The translations under genes were made by a program, and so were the position numbers. This document shows, piece after piece, positions 1-7,624 of a stretch of DNA of 47,204 bases. Source of the DNA: Shewanella corallii (GTDB taxonomy: Bacteria > Pseudomonadota > Gammaproteobacteria > Enterobacterales > Shewanellaceae); assembly GCF_023349125.1 (NCBI RefSeq), contig NZ_JAKIKT010000017.1, forward strand, positions 1-47,204, read 5' to 3'. Below the pieces are notes generated by a model. The model saw only the letters and a list, made by a program, of their open reading frames with translations, made no database searches and had not been told where the DNA came from. Positions within the stretch are counted from its first letter, which is position 1. The number at the start of each line of letters is the position of its first letter.

Positions 1-97
1 TCTCTTTTTTAGAGAGGCAAAGCAAGCTTTCGGCAGTTTCAGATTTCATAAGGCAATCATAAGTATTGAGTTGCCCAATATTAGATCAGACTTCAAT

Positions 98-160
98 GCG
101 GATTGGTATTACCCCCATGTGTTCCCTTCGGGAATTCAGAGTAGGTCATTGCCAAGCGCC
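98..160 (+). rRNA. Degenerate 5S rRNA-like 3' fragment
   Basis: The end of this stretch, agagtaggtcattgccaag at 138-156, closely matches the conserved 3' portion of gammaproteobacterial 5S rRNA (GAGAGTAGGTCATCGCCAAG type). The part before it, with gattggta at 101-108 and ccccatgtg at 113-121, resembles the helix IV/loop E region but is rearranged. A small hairpin, ttccc-ttcg-ggaa at 122-134, sits where none belongs. I cannot find the 5' half that should pair with the 3' end, so this looks like a broken or decayed copy. An rRNA operon upstream of murB is the arrangement in E. coli, which makes a 5S relic here plausible. Identification rests on one short strong match. Confidence 0.42.
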
Positions 161-425
161 TACACCCGACGTCACCCTTTCCAAAAGTGCAGTTGTCGAG
201 GATGCCTGAGAAGGCCCTGTCCCTCGTTCGAAAGCATATGACTTCCACCATTTTCACCATTCATGTGCCTAACCGGACATTGAACTCTGCATCTCCGGTA
301 TTCTCTATGTCCTTATTGTTTGCCTCCCGGCTACGCTTTGGGCTCACCTGCTTAGATGCTCATTGGGCGTTCAGACTGGTGTATATGTCGACATTAAAAA
401 CTTAAACATCCAATTATTGATTGTT
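161..425. other. Intergenic segment without a recognisable gene
   Basis: Between the 5S-like fragment and the minus-strand gene I see no supportable coding sequence or RNA gene. A 72-codon open frame at 187-405 has no clear ribosome binding site and no recognisable motif. The T-run at positions 5-10 of the window could be the tail of an rRNA operon terminator whose stem lies outside the window; this is a guess. Confidence 0.5.
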
Positions 426-1175
426 TTAGGTAAACAATAGGGTCATATCTTTGGTTTCTTTTATCTTTTGCAGCAGGTTTTCGGCACCCTGATCTCTGCT
501 TTCATATAGCCAATTGCCCATACTGATACGGGATATGTTGAGCTTTGCCAACTCTTGATAGCTGGGAAGGTTGGGAAGTGCCATCAGGTTGATGGGCAGT
601 GACAGCTGCTGGCTTATTTGGGCGATATCTGAGTGATTAGTCAGCCCGGGAAAGAAGATGCCGTTCGCGCCTGCCTGTTGATATAGCTCTGCCCGGGAGA
701 CTGCTTCCTCTGTCGTTGGATTATCCTCAAAAAACAGGTCGCAACGGACATTGATAAAGAGCTGTTCTCTTGCGGCCCCTAGACAATTGATAATCTGTCG
801 CAAACGCCGGGCAAAATACCCTTTATCCAGAAGCTCCCGTTTACCCGCCAGCATACTGTCTTCGATATTGATGCCTACGACTCCCAACTTGATTAATGAG
901 AGTATCTGCTTAGCGGCTTCCTCTGGCTCGGATGCATAGCCTCCTTCTATATCTACCGTCATTGGGATAGTTGTATTTTGGCGAATATCTTTCACCAGGC
1001 CATACAAGGCACCAAAGGGCATTTGTTCACCATCCGAATAGCCAATGTTGGCAGCGATAGCCGCGCTGGAGGTGCCTATTGCTTCATAGCCTGCTTTCTG
1101 GGCGGCGATCGCACTGCTTCTGTCCCACACATTGGCGAGTAATAGAGGTGTGTTGCGGTCCTTGAATATCTTCAT
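426..1175 (-). CDS. Isocitrate lyase/PEP mutase superfamily protein
   Basis: A 249-residue single-domain TIM-barrel enzyme of the isocitrate lyase/phosphoenolpyruvate mutase superfamily. These cytosolic enzymes make or break C-C or P-C bonds of 2-oxo acids using Mg2+. Visible hallmarks are ANVWDRSSA at residues 14-22, DIEGGY (75-80) and GINIEDS (101-107), the acidic metal-binding loops. NVRCD (142-146) stands where relatives usually have NARTD. The ATG follows an AGGAGG-type ribosome binding site. It is divergent from murB across 130 bases and appears monocistronic. The substrate cannot be read from sequence: the close family includes carboxyphosphonoenolpyruvate mutase-like and oxaloacetate decarboxylase-like proteins, many uncharacterised. 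No gene for phosphonate metabolism is nearby. Family assignment is firm, function is open. Confidence 0.85.
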   Translation of the reverse strand: MKIFKDRNTPLLLANVWDRSSAIAAQKAGYEAIGTSSAAIAANIGYSDGEQMPFGALYGLVKDIRQNTTIPMTVDIEGGYASEPEEAAKQILSLIKLGVVGINIEDSMLAGKRELLDKGYFARRLRQIINCLGAAREQLFINVRCDLFFEDNPTTEEAVSRAELYQQAGANGIFFPGLTNHSDIAQISQQLSLPINLMALPNLPSYQELAKLNISRISMGNWLYESRDQGAENLLQKIKETKDMTLLFT

Positions 1176-1199
1176 ATGTTCCTCCTGATTGGAGCCGCC

Positions 1200-1229
1200 A
1201 TATTAGGCAAGCGGCCAAAATGGCCACAA
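1200..1229 (-). promoter_or_regulatory. Putative promoter of the PEP mutase-like gene
   Basis: Read on the minus strand, TTGTGG (complement of 1224-1229) and TAATAT (complement of 1200-1205) are separated by 18 bases. The -10 box lies about 25 bases upstream of the start codon at 1175. The -35 box is poor and no experimental support is available. Confidence 0.35.
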
Positions 1230-1305
1230 CCGAAAACTGGACAGGTATTTTGTGATTTATGGCTGAGGAGGGCTTGAGTCGCGAAGCCGGGGACAAGGGA
1301 GTACA

Positions 1306-2358
1306 ATGACGCCTTTGCCATCATCAGAGCCAAATCGAGTGTCGATAAGTATTTCTCTTAAACCTTTTAATACCTTTGGATTGGATCAGCGTTGCGCGCG
1401 TTTGGTTGAAGTGACATCGCGTAATGAGTTGATCAAAGAGTGCTTGAAGGCATTTGCCGCTGATAAGCCCATGTTGATTCTGGGCGGTGGCAGTAATCTG
1501 GTGCTGACTGATGATTTTGATGGCACAGTGATCCGAATCCTGACCAGGGGTATCGAGGTTACTGAGACTGATGACGCTTTTTTGCTGACCGTTGAAGCCG
1601 GTGAAAACTGGCATGCATTGGTAGAACACTGCCTGCAGCATAATATGCAGGGGTTGGAGAATATGGCGTTAATTCCAGGTACAGTTGGTGCCGCGCCAAT
1701 CCAGAATATCGGTGCCTATGGCATCGAGCTTAACCAAATGTGTGATTGGGTAGAGTATCTGGACCTGCAAACCGGGGAGGTTAAACGCCTCAGCAATGAA
1801 GAGTGTCTGTTTGACTATCGCGATTCGATATTCAAAGGCGAGCTCAGAGACAGGTCTGTGATTCTGAGTGTTGGTTTGAGACTGGCTAAAATGTGGCAGC
1901 CCAACTTATCCTACGGTCCATTGACCGAGTTCTCCCCCGATACCGTGACAGCCTGGGATATCTTTAAAAAGGTCTGCGAAGTTCGGCAGAGCAAACTGCC
2001 AGACCCCAAAGTGCTTGGGAATGCAGGCAGTTTCTTCAAAAACCCGGTTGTCACCGCGGCAGAGTACCAGCGACTAGCGACAGAATTTCCCGGCATTGTT
2101 GGATATGCATTGAGTGATGGCACAGTCAAACTGGCGGCTGGCTGGTTGATTGATCAAGCGGGCCTTAAGGGCTATCAGCAAAAAGGGGCAGGAGTACACG
2201 CCAATCAGGCGCTGGTGCTGGTTAATTTGGGCGAGGCGACAGGCGAGTCCGTTTGCGAGCTGGCGCGTTACGTTATCGCGACAGTTTCAGCTAAGTTTGG
2301 GGTAAAGCTTGAGCCTGAACCCAGAGTTATGGGGCGTAATGGCGAAATCAGTATCTAG
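1306..2358 (+). CDS. murB: UDP-N-acetylenolpyruvoylglucosamine reductase MurB
   Basis: Reduces UDP-GlcNAc-enolpyruvate to UDP-MurNAc with NADPH and FAD, the second committed step of peptidoglycan precursor synthesis, in the cytosol. The 350-residue protein has the FAD-binding GGGSN (60-64) and the GLENMALIPGTVGAAP stretch starting at 116. It has YR at 171-172, typical of type I MurB, and GSFFKNP at 241-247 with the catalytic serine that protonates the enol intermediate. A C-terminal EPEPR (336-340) carries the conserved catalytic glutamate. A weak ribosome binding site, aaggga, precedes the ATG. birA follows 81 bases later on the same strand, as in E. coli, so the two are probably cotranscribed. 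Confidence 0.97.
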   Translation: MTPLPSSEPNRVSISISLKPFNTFGLDQRCARLVEVTSRNELIKECLKAFAADKPMLILGGGSNLVLTDDFDGTVIRILTRGIEVTETDDAFLLTVEAGENWHALVEHCLQHNMQGLENMALIPGTVGAAPIQNIGAYGIELNQMCDWVEYLDLQTGEVKRLSNEECLFDYRDSIFKGELRDRSVILSVGLRLAKMWQPNLSYGPLTEFSPDTVTAWDIFKKVCEVRQSKLPDPKVLGNAGSFFKNPVVTAAEYQRLATEFPGIVGYALSDGTVKLAAGWLIDQAGLKGYQQKGAGVHANQALVLVNLGEATGESVCELARYVIATVSAKFGVKLEPEPRVMGRNGEISI

Positions 2359-2439
2359 CGGGTAAGTCATTGGTGGTGTGTTGAAATCAGGATAATCATC
2401 CAGGATTGATTGGGCGACATGTAAGGTAGGTATTTAAAT

Positions 2440-3399
2440 ATGCAGGATCATTGGCAACGCAAGCGGGCTATTTTGGCTCTGTTGAATCAGGGAGGTTTTG
2501 TCTCAGGTGAAGCACTGGCTCAGGAGCTGGGGATTAGCCGGGCGGCAGTGAACAAGCATATTGAATCACTGTCTGAATATGGCGTCTCTGTATTCAGCGT
2601 TAAAGGCAAAGGCTATAAGCTGGAAAAGCCTGTGCACCTGATCGATGAAGCTAAATTAAAAGCCGGTATACGCCAGCGAAGCTTTTACTTCGACGAAGTT
2701 AATTCTACCAATGCCTTTATGCTGAGCCATGCTCAGGAATTGAAAAGTGGCGATCTTTGTATTGCTGAATACCAATCGGCCGGGCGAGGCCGTCGTGGCA
2801 GAACCTGGGTCTCCCCTTATGCCAATCACCTCTATTTCTCACTGTTTTGGCGCTTTCCTCAGGGAATGGCTCAGGCGATGGGACTCAGCCTGGTTGTGGG
2901 TTGCTCGTTGGCGACTGTACTGACCAATATGGGAGTGACTGGTCTGGGTCTGAAGTGGCCCAATGATCTTTATCTTGATGGTCGTAAGTTGGCTGGCATT
3001 CTGGTGGAGATGACTGGCCAGGCTGACAGTGAGTGCCAGTTGGTAATAGGTATTGGCATTAATATGTCGATGACAGCAGAGCAGGGAGACAAGATAGATC
3101 AACCATGGAGTGATTTGTCTGACCTGGCTCAGTCTCTGGATAAGACTGAGTTGATGCTGAATCTACACACGCAGCTGTGTCTGGATTTGCAACAGTTTGA
3201 ACAGGCAGGTCTGGGGACATTCATCAACCGCTGGCAGGAGTCAGACCTGTTTGCCGGACGGGAGGTAGTGCTGAGTATGGGCAATAATCAAATTGCGGGC
3301 ATCTGTCGGGGAATTGACGAGCAGGGTGCTGTGTTGTTGGAAACCCCTGAAGGAATCAAGGGTTTCGTGGGTGGAGAGATCAGCCTGCGAGGGGCCTGA
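2440..3399 (+). CDS. birA: Biotin-protein ligase / biotin operon repressor BirA
   Basis: Bifunctional protein that forms biotinyl-AMP and biotinylates the acetyl-CoA carboxylase carrier protein. With its N-terminal domain it represses biotin synthesis genes. The 319 residues start with a winged helix (about 1-60; ALAQELGISRAAVNKHI is the recognition region), so this is the repressor-type form. The central ligase domain shows GRGRRGR (115-121), the biotinyl-AMP loop, then KWPNDL (172-177) and the catalytic Lys in GRKLAG (181-186), at the same positions as E. coli BirA. A C-terminal SH3-like domain ends in GEISLR. It converges on coaA with only 12 bases between stop codons and no visible terminator. 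Confidence 0.97.
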   Translation: MQDHWQRKRAILALLNQGGFVSGEALAQELGISRAAVNKHIESLSEYGVSVFSVKGKGYKLEKPVHLIDEAKLKAGIRQRSFYFDEVNSTNAFMLSHAQELKSGDLCIAEYQSAGRGRRGRTWVSPYANHLYFSLFWRFPQGMAQAMGLSLVVGCSLATVLTNMGVTGLGLKWPNDLYLDGRKLAGILVEMTGQADSECQLVIGIGINMSMTAEQGDKIDQPWSDLSDLAQSLDKTELMLNLHTQLCLDLQQFEQAGLGTFINRWQESDLFAGREVVLSMGNNQIAGICRGIDEQGAVLLETPEGIKGFVGGEISLRGA

Positions 3400-3411
3400 C
3401 GTCCTGACGAA

Positions 3412-4359
3412 TTACTTTCTTAACATCACCTGAGCCACCTGATGACCAGCGCCTTTCTGTAAGATCAGATGGGCGCGCTCACGGGTTGGCAGTACATTCT
3501 GTCGCAGGTTGGGTCCATTGATACTGTCCCAGATGTTGGATGCAGTTTCTTTGGCCTCTTCATCTGTCAGCTCAGCATAATGTTTAAAGTAAGAGCCTTG
3601 CCTACTGAAAGCGCCACTTCGGAACTGCAGGAAGCGGTTGATATACCATTTCTTCAACAGGCCTTCGCTGGCATCCACATAAATAGAAAAATCGACAAAG
3701 TCAGAGACGAAAGGTCGTCTGGCCAGTCCGGGCGAATCTATACCCGTTTGCAATACATTCAGGCCCTCCAGGATCAAAATATCCGGTTGGCGTATCACCT
3801 GGGTCTCTTCCCGTCTGTCATAAGTAATATGCGAGTATCGCGGCGCATGAACTTCCTGCTTGCCCGACTTGAGGTCTGAGATGAAGTCGAGCAGCATCCG
3901 GGTATCATAACTCTCCGGAAAGCCCTTACGCTGCAGCAATCCTTTACGTTTTAACGTCGCCAGTGGATAGATAAAACCGTCTGTCGTAACCAGATCGACT
4001 TTGGGGTGCTCTGGCCAATGTTGCAACAGCGCCTGCAGAATACGAGCGGTAGTGCTCTTGCCCACGGCAACACTGCCGGCAATAGAAATAATGTAAGGTC
4101 CTTCGGTGGGTTTTTTACCCAGGAACTCGTTAAGGACCACACCTCTTTGTTGCTTGGCACCGATAATCAGGTTCAGCAGTCTGCTCAGAGGTAAGTAGAT
4201 GTCAGTGACTTCTTCTATAGATAGCTGTTCATTGATCCCTCTTAAGCCTTCGAGATCGGATTCACTCAGTGTCATGGGCACGGCATTTCTGAGCTCTGCC
4301 CAGTTCTGGCGTTCAAAAGCCAGGTAAAGTGCCTCTTGTATGTGACTGTTTGTGATCAT
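3412..4359 (-). CDS. coaA: Type I pantothenate kinase CoaA
   Basis: Phosphorylates pantothenate with ATP, the first and usually rate-limiting step of coenzyme A synthesis, and in this family is feedback-inhibited by CoA. The 315-residue protein has the P-loop GSVAVGKST (95-103), then TTDGF, the KGFPESYD stretch and PRYSHITYD, all typical of the type I (bacterial CoaA) family rather than the type III CoaX found at the equivalent place in Pseudomonas. The ATG is preceded by a GAGGA ribosome binding site. It reads away from the tRNA cluster, so its promoter must lie in 4360-4550 back to back with the tRNA promoter. Confidence 0.97.
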   Translation of the reverse strand: MITNSHIQEALYLAFERQNWAELRNAVPMTLSESDLEGLRGINEQLSIEEVTDIYLPLSRLLNLIIGAKQQRGVVLNEFLGKKPTEGPYIISIAGSVAVGKSTTARILQALLQHWPEHPKVDLVTTDGFIYPLATLKRKGLLQRKGFPESYDTRMLLDFISDLKSGKQEVHAPRYSHITYDRREETQVIRQPDILILEGLNVLQTGIDSPGLARRPFVSDFVDFSIYVDASEGLLKKWYINRFLQFRSGAFSRQGSYFKHYAELTDEEAKETASNIWDSINGPNLRQNVLPTRERAHLILQKGAGHQVAQVMLRK

Positions 4360-4548
4360 GGTTTATCCTCGAAGACCGGAAGGGCACAGTACACCATCAC
4401 AGATAAGTGGACAATAGTTCGGAGACCCGTCTGCCTGGGATGAAAGGATGATGTGTCAGCAGTTTGCGGCATTTTTAAGCTCAACAGGGTTAATGAGCAT
4501 AAAAAAGCAGCGCCTAAGCCTTTTTTTCAGAAAAATGCGATTTTTCTA

Positions 4549-4577
4549 TTGCACTCATGCTGACATTTACCTAATAT
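4549..4577 (+). promoter_or_regulatory. Promoter of the tRNA-tuf transcription unit
   Basis: TTGCAC (4549-4554) and TAATAT (4572-4577) are spaced by exactly 17 bases and lie 18 bases upstream of the first tRNA. The bases just after the -10 box, ccgtcccc, are GC-rich, as in stable-RNA promoters under growth-rate or stringent control. That regulation is inferred from this feature alone. Confidence 0.7.
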
Positions 4578-4595
4578 CCGTCCCCGAAATGAAGT

Positions 4596-4671
<76 letters not shown>

Positions 4672-4679
4672 TTTTCTCT

Positions 4680-4764
4680 GGAGGGGTTCCCGAGTGGCCA
4701 AAGGGATCAGACTGTAAATCTGACGGCTCCGCCTTCGAAGGTTCGAATCCTTCTCCCTCCACCA
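4680..4764 (+). tRNA. tyrU: tRNA-Tyr (anticodon GTA)
   Basis: An 85-base class II tRNA with a long variable arm and an encoded CCA end. The acceptor pairs GGAGGGG with TCCCTCC. The anticodon arm is CAGA-CTGTAAA-TCTG, giving GUA. It lies eight bases after the tRNA-Thr gene, so the two are processed from one transcript. Confidence 0.97.
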
Positions 4765-4799
4765 TTTTCCTAACGTATTAGGTAACCTAGTAGGTTAAC

Positions 4800-4873
4800 G
4801 CGGGCGTCGTATAATGGTATTACTCCAGCCTTCCAAGCTGATAACGCGGGTTCGATTCCCGCCGCCCGCTCCA
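4800..4873 (+). tRNA. glyT: tRNA-Gly (anticodon TCC)
   Basis: A 74-base tRNA with encoded CCA. The acceptor pairs GCGGGCG with CGCCCGC. The anticodon arm is CAGC-CTTCCAA-GCTG, giving UCC, which reads GGA and GGG. It is the third gene of the four-tRNA cluster. Confidence 0.97.
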
Positions 4874-4880
4874 AATTGTT

Positions 4881-4956
<76 letters not shown>

Positions 4957-4987
4957 CTAATCTACATTTCCTAATGCGAAAAATTGG

Positions 4988-5020
4988 TTTCGACGAAAAT
5001 TGTTTCGTCGAAATTTTTTT
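4988..5020 (+). terminator. Terminator-like hairpin between tRNAs and tuf
   Basis: A perfect 11-base-pair stem (tttcgacgaaa 4988-4998, tttcgtcgaaa 5003-5013) with loop attg is followed by seven T residues (5014-5020). It looks like an intrinsic terminator, although the stem is AT-rich. Only 47 bases separate it from the tuf ATG and I see no promoter in that gap. It therefore more likely lets part of the transcription through and lowers tuf output relative to the tRNAs. Confidence 0.7.
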
Positions 5021-5067
5021 GCATCTGCAGGTTTTCATCACCAAGACTCTTGGATTGAGGCACTACC

Positions 5068-6252
5068 ATGGCTAAAGAGAAATTTGAACGTAGCAAACCC
5101 CACGTAAACGTGGGCACCATCGGTCACGTTGACCATGGTAAAACTACCCTGACCGCAGCTATCTCTACCGTACTGTCAAAAGTATACGGTGGTGAAGCTA
5201 AAGACTTCGCATCTATCGATAACGCTCCAGAAGAGCGTGAGCGTGGTATTACCATCAATACCTCTCACATCGAATACGATACTCCAACCCGTCACTACGC
5301 ACACGTAGACTGCCCAGGCCACGCTGACTATGTTAAAAACATGATCACTGGTGCTGCTCAGATGGACGGCGCTATCCTGGTAGTAGCTTCTACTGACGGT
5401 CCAATGCCACAGACTCGTGAGCACATCCTGCTGTCTCGTCAGGTAGGTGTACCTTTCATCATCGTGTTCATGAACAAGTGTGACATGGTAGACGATGAAG
5501 AGCTGCTGGAACTGGTAGAGATGGAAGTTCGTGAACTGCTGTCTGAGTACGATTTCCCAGGTGATGACCTGCCAGTAATTCAGGGTTCTGCTCTGAAAGC
5601 TCTGGAAGGTGACGCTGCTTGGGAAGCTAAGATCGTTGAACTGGCTGAAGCTCTGGATACTTACATCCCTGAGCCAGAGCGTGACATCGATAAGCCATTC
5701 CTGCTGCCAATCGAAGACGTATTCTCTATCTCTGGTCGTGGTACTGTAGTAACTGGCCGTGTAGAGCGTGGTATCATTCGCGTAGGTGAAGAAGTAGAAA
5801 TCGTTGGTATCAAAGAGACCACCAAGACTACTTGTACCGGCGTAGAAATGTTCCGTAAGCTGCTGGACGAAGGCCGTGCTGGTGAGAACTGTGGTGTTCT
5901 GCTGCGTGGTACTAAGCGTGACGAAGTTGAGCGTGGTCAAGTACTGGCTAAGCCAGGCACCATCACTCCTCACACCAAGTTCGAGTCTGAAGTATACGTA
6001 CTGTCTAAAGAAGAAGGTGGTCGTCACACTCCATTCTTCAAGGGCTACCGCCCACAGTTCTACTTCCGTACTACTGACGTAACCGGTACCATCGAACTGC
6101 CAGAAGGCGTTGAAATGGTAATGCCTGGTGACAACATCAAGATGGTTGTTACCCTGATTGCTCCAATCGCGATGGACGAAGGTCTGCGCTTTGCAATCCG
6201 TGAAGGTGGCCGTACCGTTGGTGCTGGTGTTGTTGCTAAGATCCACGAATAA
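5068..6252 (+). CDS. tufB: Elongation factor Tu (first copy)
   Basis: GTPase that delivers aminoacyl-tRNA to the ribosomal A site. The 394-residue protein shows GHVDHGKT (19-26), DCPGH (81-85) and NKCD (136-139) in the GTPase domain, followed by the two beta-barrel domains. The start is ATG with a GAGG ribosome binding site in an untranslated stretch unlike that of the second copy. The protein is identical to the product at 21873. The nucleotide sequences differ only at codon 1 (ATG here, GTG there), codon 11 and codon 18. It is placed, as in E. coli tufB, after the Thr-Tyr-Gly-Thr tRNAs and before secE-nusG. Confidence 0.99.
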   Translation: MAKEKFERSKPHVNVGTIGHVDHGKTTLTAAISTVLSKVYGGEAKDFASIDNAPEERERGITINTSHIEYDTPTRHYAHVDCPGHADYVKNMITGAAQMDGAILVVASTDGPMPQTREHILLSRQVGVPFIIVFMNKCDMVDDEELLELVEMEVRELLSEYDFPGDDLPVIQGSALKALEGDAAWEAKIVELAEALDTYIPEPERDIDKPFLLPIEDVFSISGRGTVVTGRVERGIIRVGEEVEIVGIKETTKTTCTGVEMFRKLLDEGRAGENCGVLLRGTKRDEVERGQVLAKPGTITPHTKFESEVYVLSKEEGGRHTPFFKGYRPQFYFRTTDVTGTIELPEGVEMVMPGDNIKMVVTLIAPIAMDEGLRFAIREGGRTVGAGVVAKIHE

Positions 6253-6276
6253 TTTCGTGTCTTAATGACAAACCTG

Positions 6277-6304
6277 AAAAGGGAAGCTTCGGCTTCCCTT
6301 TTTT
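6277..6304 (+). terminator. Intrinsic terminator after tufB
   Basis: An 11-base-pair stem, aaaagggaagc (6277-6287) with gcttccctttt (6292-6302), is closed by a UUCG tetraloop and followed by T residues. It is duplicated exactly after tufA at 23082-23109. Confidence 0.95.
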
Positions 6305-6491
6305 GTTTTTGTACAACCCCCCTCGGTATCAATTTCAAACCGGCGCAGGAAATATTTGATTTTGCCCTGTGTGCTGGCGCGGCCACCTTGCTTAGTAAGC
6401 TGATTAAGAATACAATCTATGGCCGATTTTTGACCCCTGAGCTTTTGCAGTTTGTGCATCAAGGGTGAATTCGGAAAACGAATTTGCCTGT

Positions 6492-6521
6492 TTGGGCTGT
6501 ATTAAAGGCTTCGAGTATACT
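6492..6521 (+). promoter_or_regulatory. Putative secE-nusG promoter
   Basis: TTGGGC (6492-6497) and TATACT (6516-6521) with an 18-base spacer lie 43 bases before the secE ATG. The rest of the 260-base tufB-secE gap shows no gene; in particular there is no tRNA-Trp, which some gammaproteobacteria carry here. Confidence 0.5.
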
Positions 6522-6564
6522 TGGTGACTCAAGCTCAGGTCGTAATGAGTAACGGAATTAACCG

Positions 6565-6939
6565 ATGACAACGAATACTGAAAACCAGGGTAACTCTCTG
6601 GATATGGTGAAGTGGGGTCTGGCTTTCATTTTGCTGGCCGCTGCTGTTATTGGCAACCAGATGTACAGCGAAGAAGTTAGCGTGCTGGTGCGTGCAATTG
6701 CTGTAGTGGTTGCATTTGCTCTGGCGGGCTTTATCGCGCTGCAGACAGCCAAAGGCAAGCAGGCACTGGCATTTGCCCGTGAGTCGCAAATTGAAGTACG
6801 TAAAGTGGTTTGGCCGACTCGTCAGGAAGCGCTGAACACCACCTTTATCGTGCTGGCTGCTACCGGTATTCTGGCTGTGATCCTGTGGGGCTTGGACGCA
6901 GTGCTGCTGCGAATTGTCAACTTCATTACTGGCGTATAG
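6565..6939 (+). CDS. secE: Preprotein translocase subunit SecE
   Basis: Inner-membrane subunit that clamps SecY in the SecYEG protein-conducting channel. The 124-residue form has three hydrophobic segments (about 17-33, 41-60 and 92-120), like E. coli SecE and unlike the one-segment form of many bacteria. The conserved amphipathic helix and hinge before the last segment, EVRKVVWPTRQEALNTT (about 77-93), is clear. nusG starts 8 bases after the stop, so the two form a secE-nusG unit. SecY itself is encoded at the end of the spc operon in this window. Confidence 0.97.
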   Translation: MTTNTENQGNSLDMVKWGLAFILLAAAVIGNQMYSEEVSVLVRAIAVVVAFALAGFIALQTAKGKQALAFARESQIEVRKVVWPTRQEALNTTFIVLAATGILAVILWGLDAVLLRIVNFITGV

Positions 6940-6947
6940 GCACCCGA

Positions 6948-7499
6948 ATGACTGAAGCGAAAGAAGCTAAAAAGAGATGGTATGTAGTGCAGGCTTTCTC
7001 CGGCTATGAAGGCCGTGTATGCAAGTCTCTGCTAGAACATATCAAAATGCATGAAATGGAACATTACTTCGGTGAAGTTCTGGTTCCAACTGAAGAAGTA
7101 GTTGAAATGCGTGCCGGCCAGCGTCGCAAGAGCGAGCGCAAGTTCTTCCCTGGCTATGTTCTGGTTCAGATGGAAATGAACGATGAAAGCTGGCACCTGG
7201 TTAAAAGCATCCCTCGCGTGATGGGTTTCATCGGCGGTACTTCTGACCGTCCTGCACCTATCTCTGATCGCGAAGCTGAAGCTATCCTGCAGCGTCTGCA
7301 GGAAACCACTGAGTCTCCGACTCACCGCGTAATGTTCGAACCAGGTGAAGTGGTTCGCGTTACTGAAGGTCCATTTGCTGACTTTAACGGTACCGTTGAA
7401 GAAGTGGATTATGAAAAGAGCCGCGTGAAGGTTTCTGTCATGATCTTCGGCCGCTCTACCCCGGTAGAACTGGACTTTGGTCAGGTTGAAAAAAGCTGA
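6948..7499 (+). CDS. nusG: Transcription termination/antitermination factor NusG
   Basis: Binds the RNA polymerase clamp helices and either stimulates Rho-dependent termination or couples polymerase to ribosomal protein S10. The 183-residue protein has the NGN domain (about 8-120; RWYVVQAFSGYE, then the PGYVLVQM strand) and a C-terminal KOW domain (PGEVVRVTEGPFADFNGTVE). The open frame extends upstream to 6810, but that part overlaps secE in another frame and has no family similarity, so I start at the ATG of MTEAKEAKKRW. Together with the S10 and rRNA boxA elements in this window it belongs to the antitermination machinery. Confidence 0.97.
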   Translation: MTEAKEAKKRWYVVQAFSGYEGRVCKSLLEHIKMHEMEHYFGEVLVPTEEVVEMRAGQRRKSERKFFPGYVLVQMEMNDESWHLVKSIPRVMGFIGGTSDRPAPISDREAEAILQRLQETTESPTHRVMFEPGEVVRVTEGPFADFNGTVEEVDYEKSRVKVSVMIFGRSTPVELDFGQVEKS

Positions 7500-7521
7500 T
7501 TAAAAAAAGCACAAGATCTGT

Positions 7522-7550
7522 TTGGAATCGGCTGTGGGTTAATATATAAT
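7522..7550 (+). promoter_or_regulatory. Promoter of rplK-rplA
   Basis: TTGGAA (7522-7527) and a consensus TATAAT (7545-7550) are spaced by 17 bases, 74 bases before the rplK start. The leader between them is the place where ribosomal protein L1 represses the operon in E. coli. I could not confirm an L1-type fold by eye. Confidence 0.75.
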
Positions 7551-7624
7551 CCGCAGCCGTTGTTTTCGGGGAGCCACTGACATTCCGTCGGTAGCGTTTG
7601 TACCCATACTTGAGGAAATTGCTC

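Larger units (their letters stand above)
5068..6304 (+). repeat. tuf repeat, copy 1 (gene plus terminator)
   Basis: A 1237-base direct repeat of 21873-23109. Line-by-line comparison finds three mismatches, all within the first 54 bases (5068, 5100, 5121). Identity is complete from 5122 through the stop codon, the 3' untranslated part and the terminator T-run, and ends abruptly at 6304. Confidence 0.95.

Noticed and set aside
187..405. 72-codon plus-strand ORF near the left edge
   Set aside because: No ribosome binding site, no family motif and composition unlike the real genes of the window.
6810..6947. Longer nusG start inside secE
   Set aside because: The extension overlaps secE in another frame and lacks NusG similarity; MTEAKEAKKRW at 6948 is the natural start.
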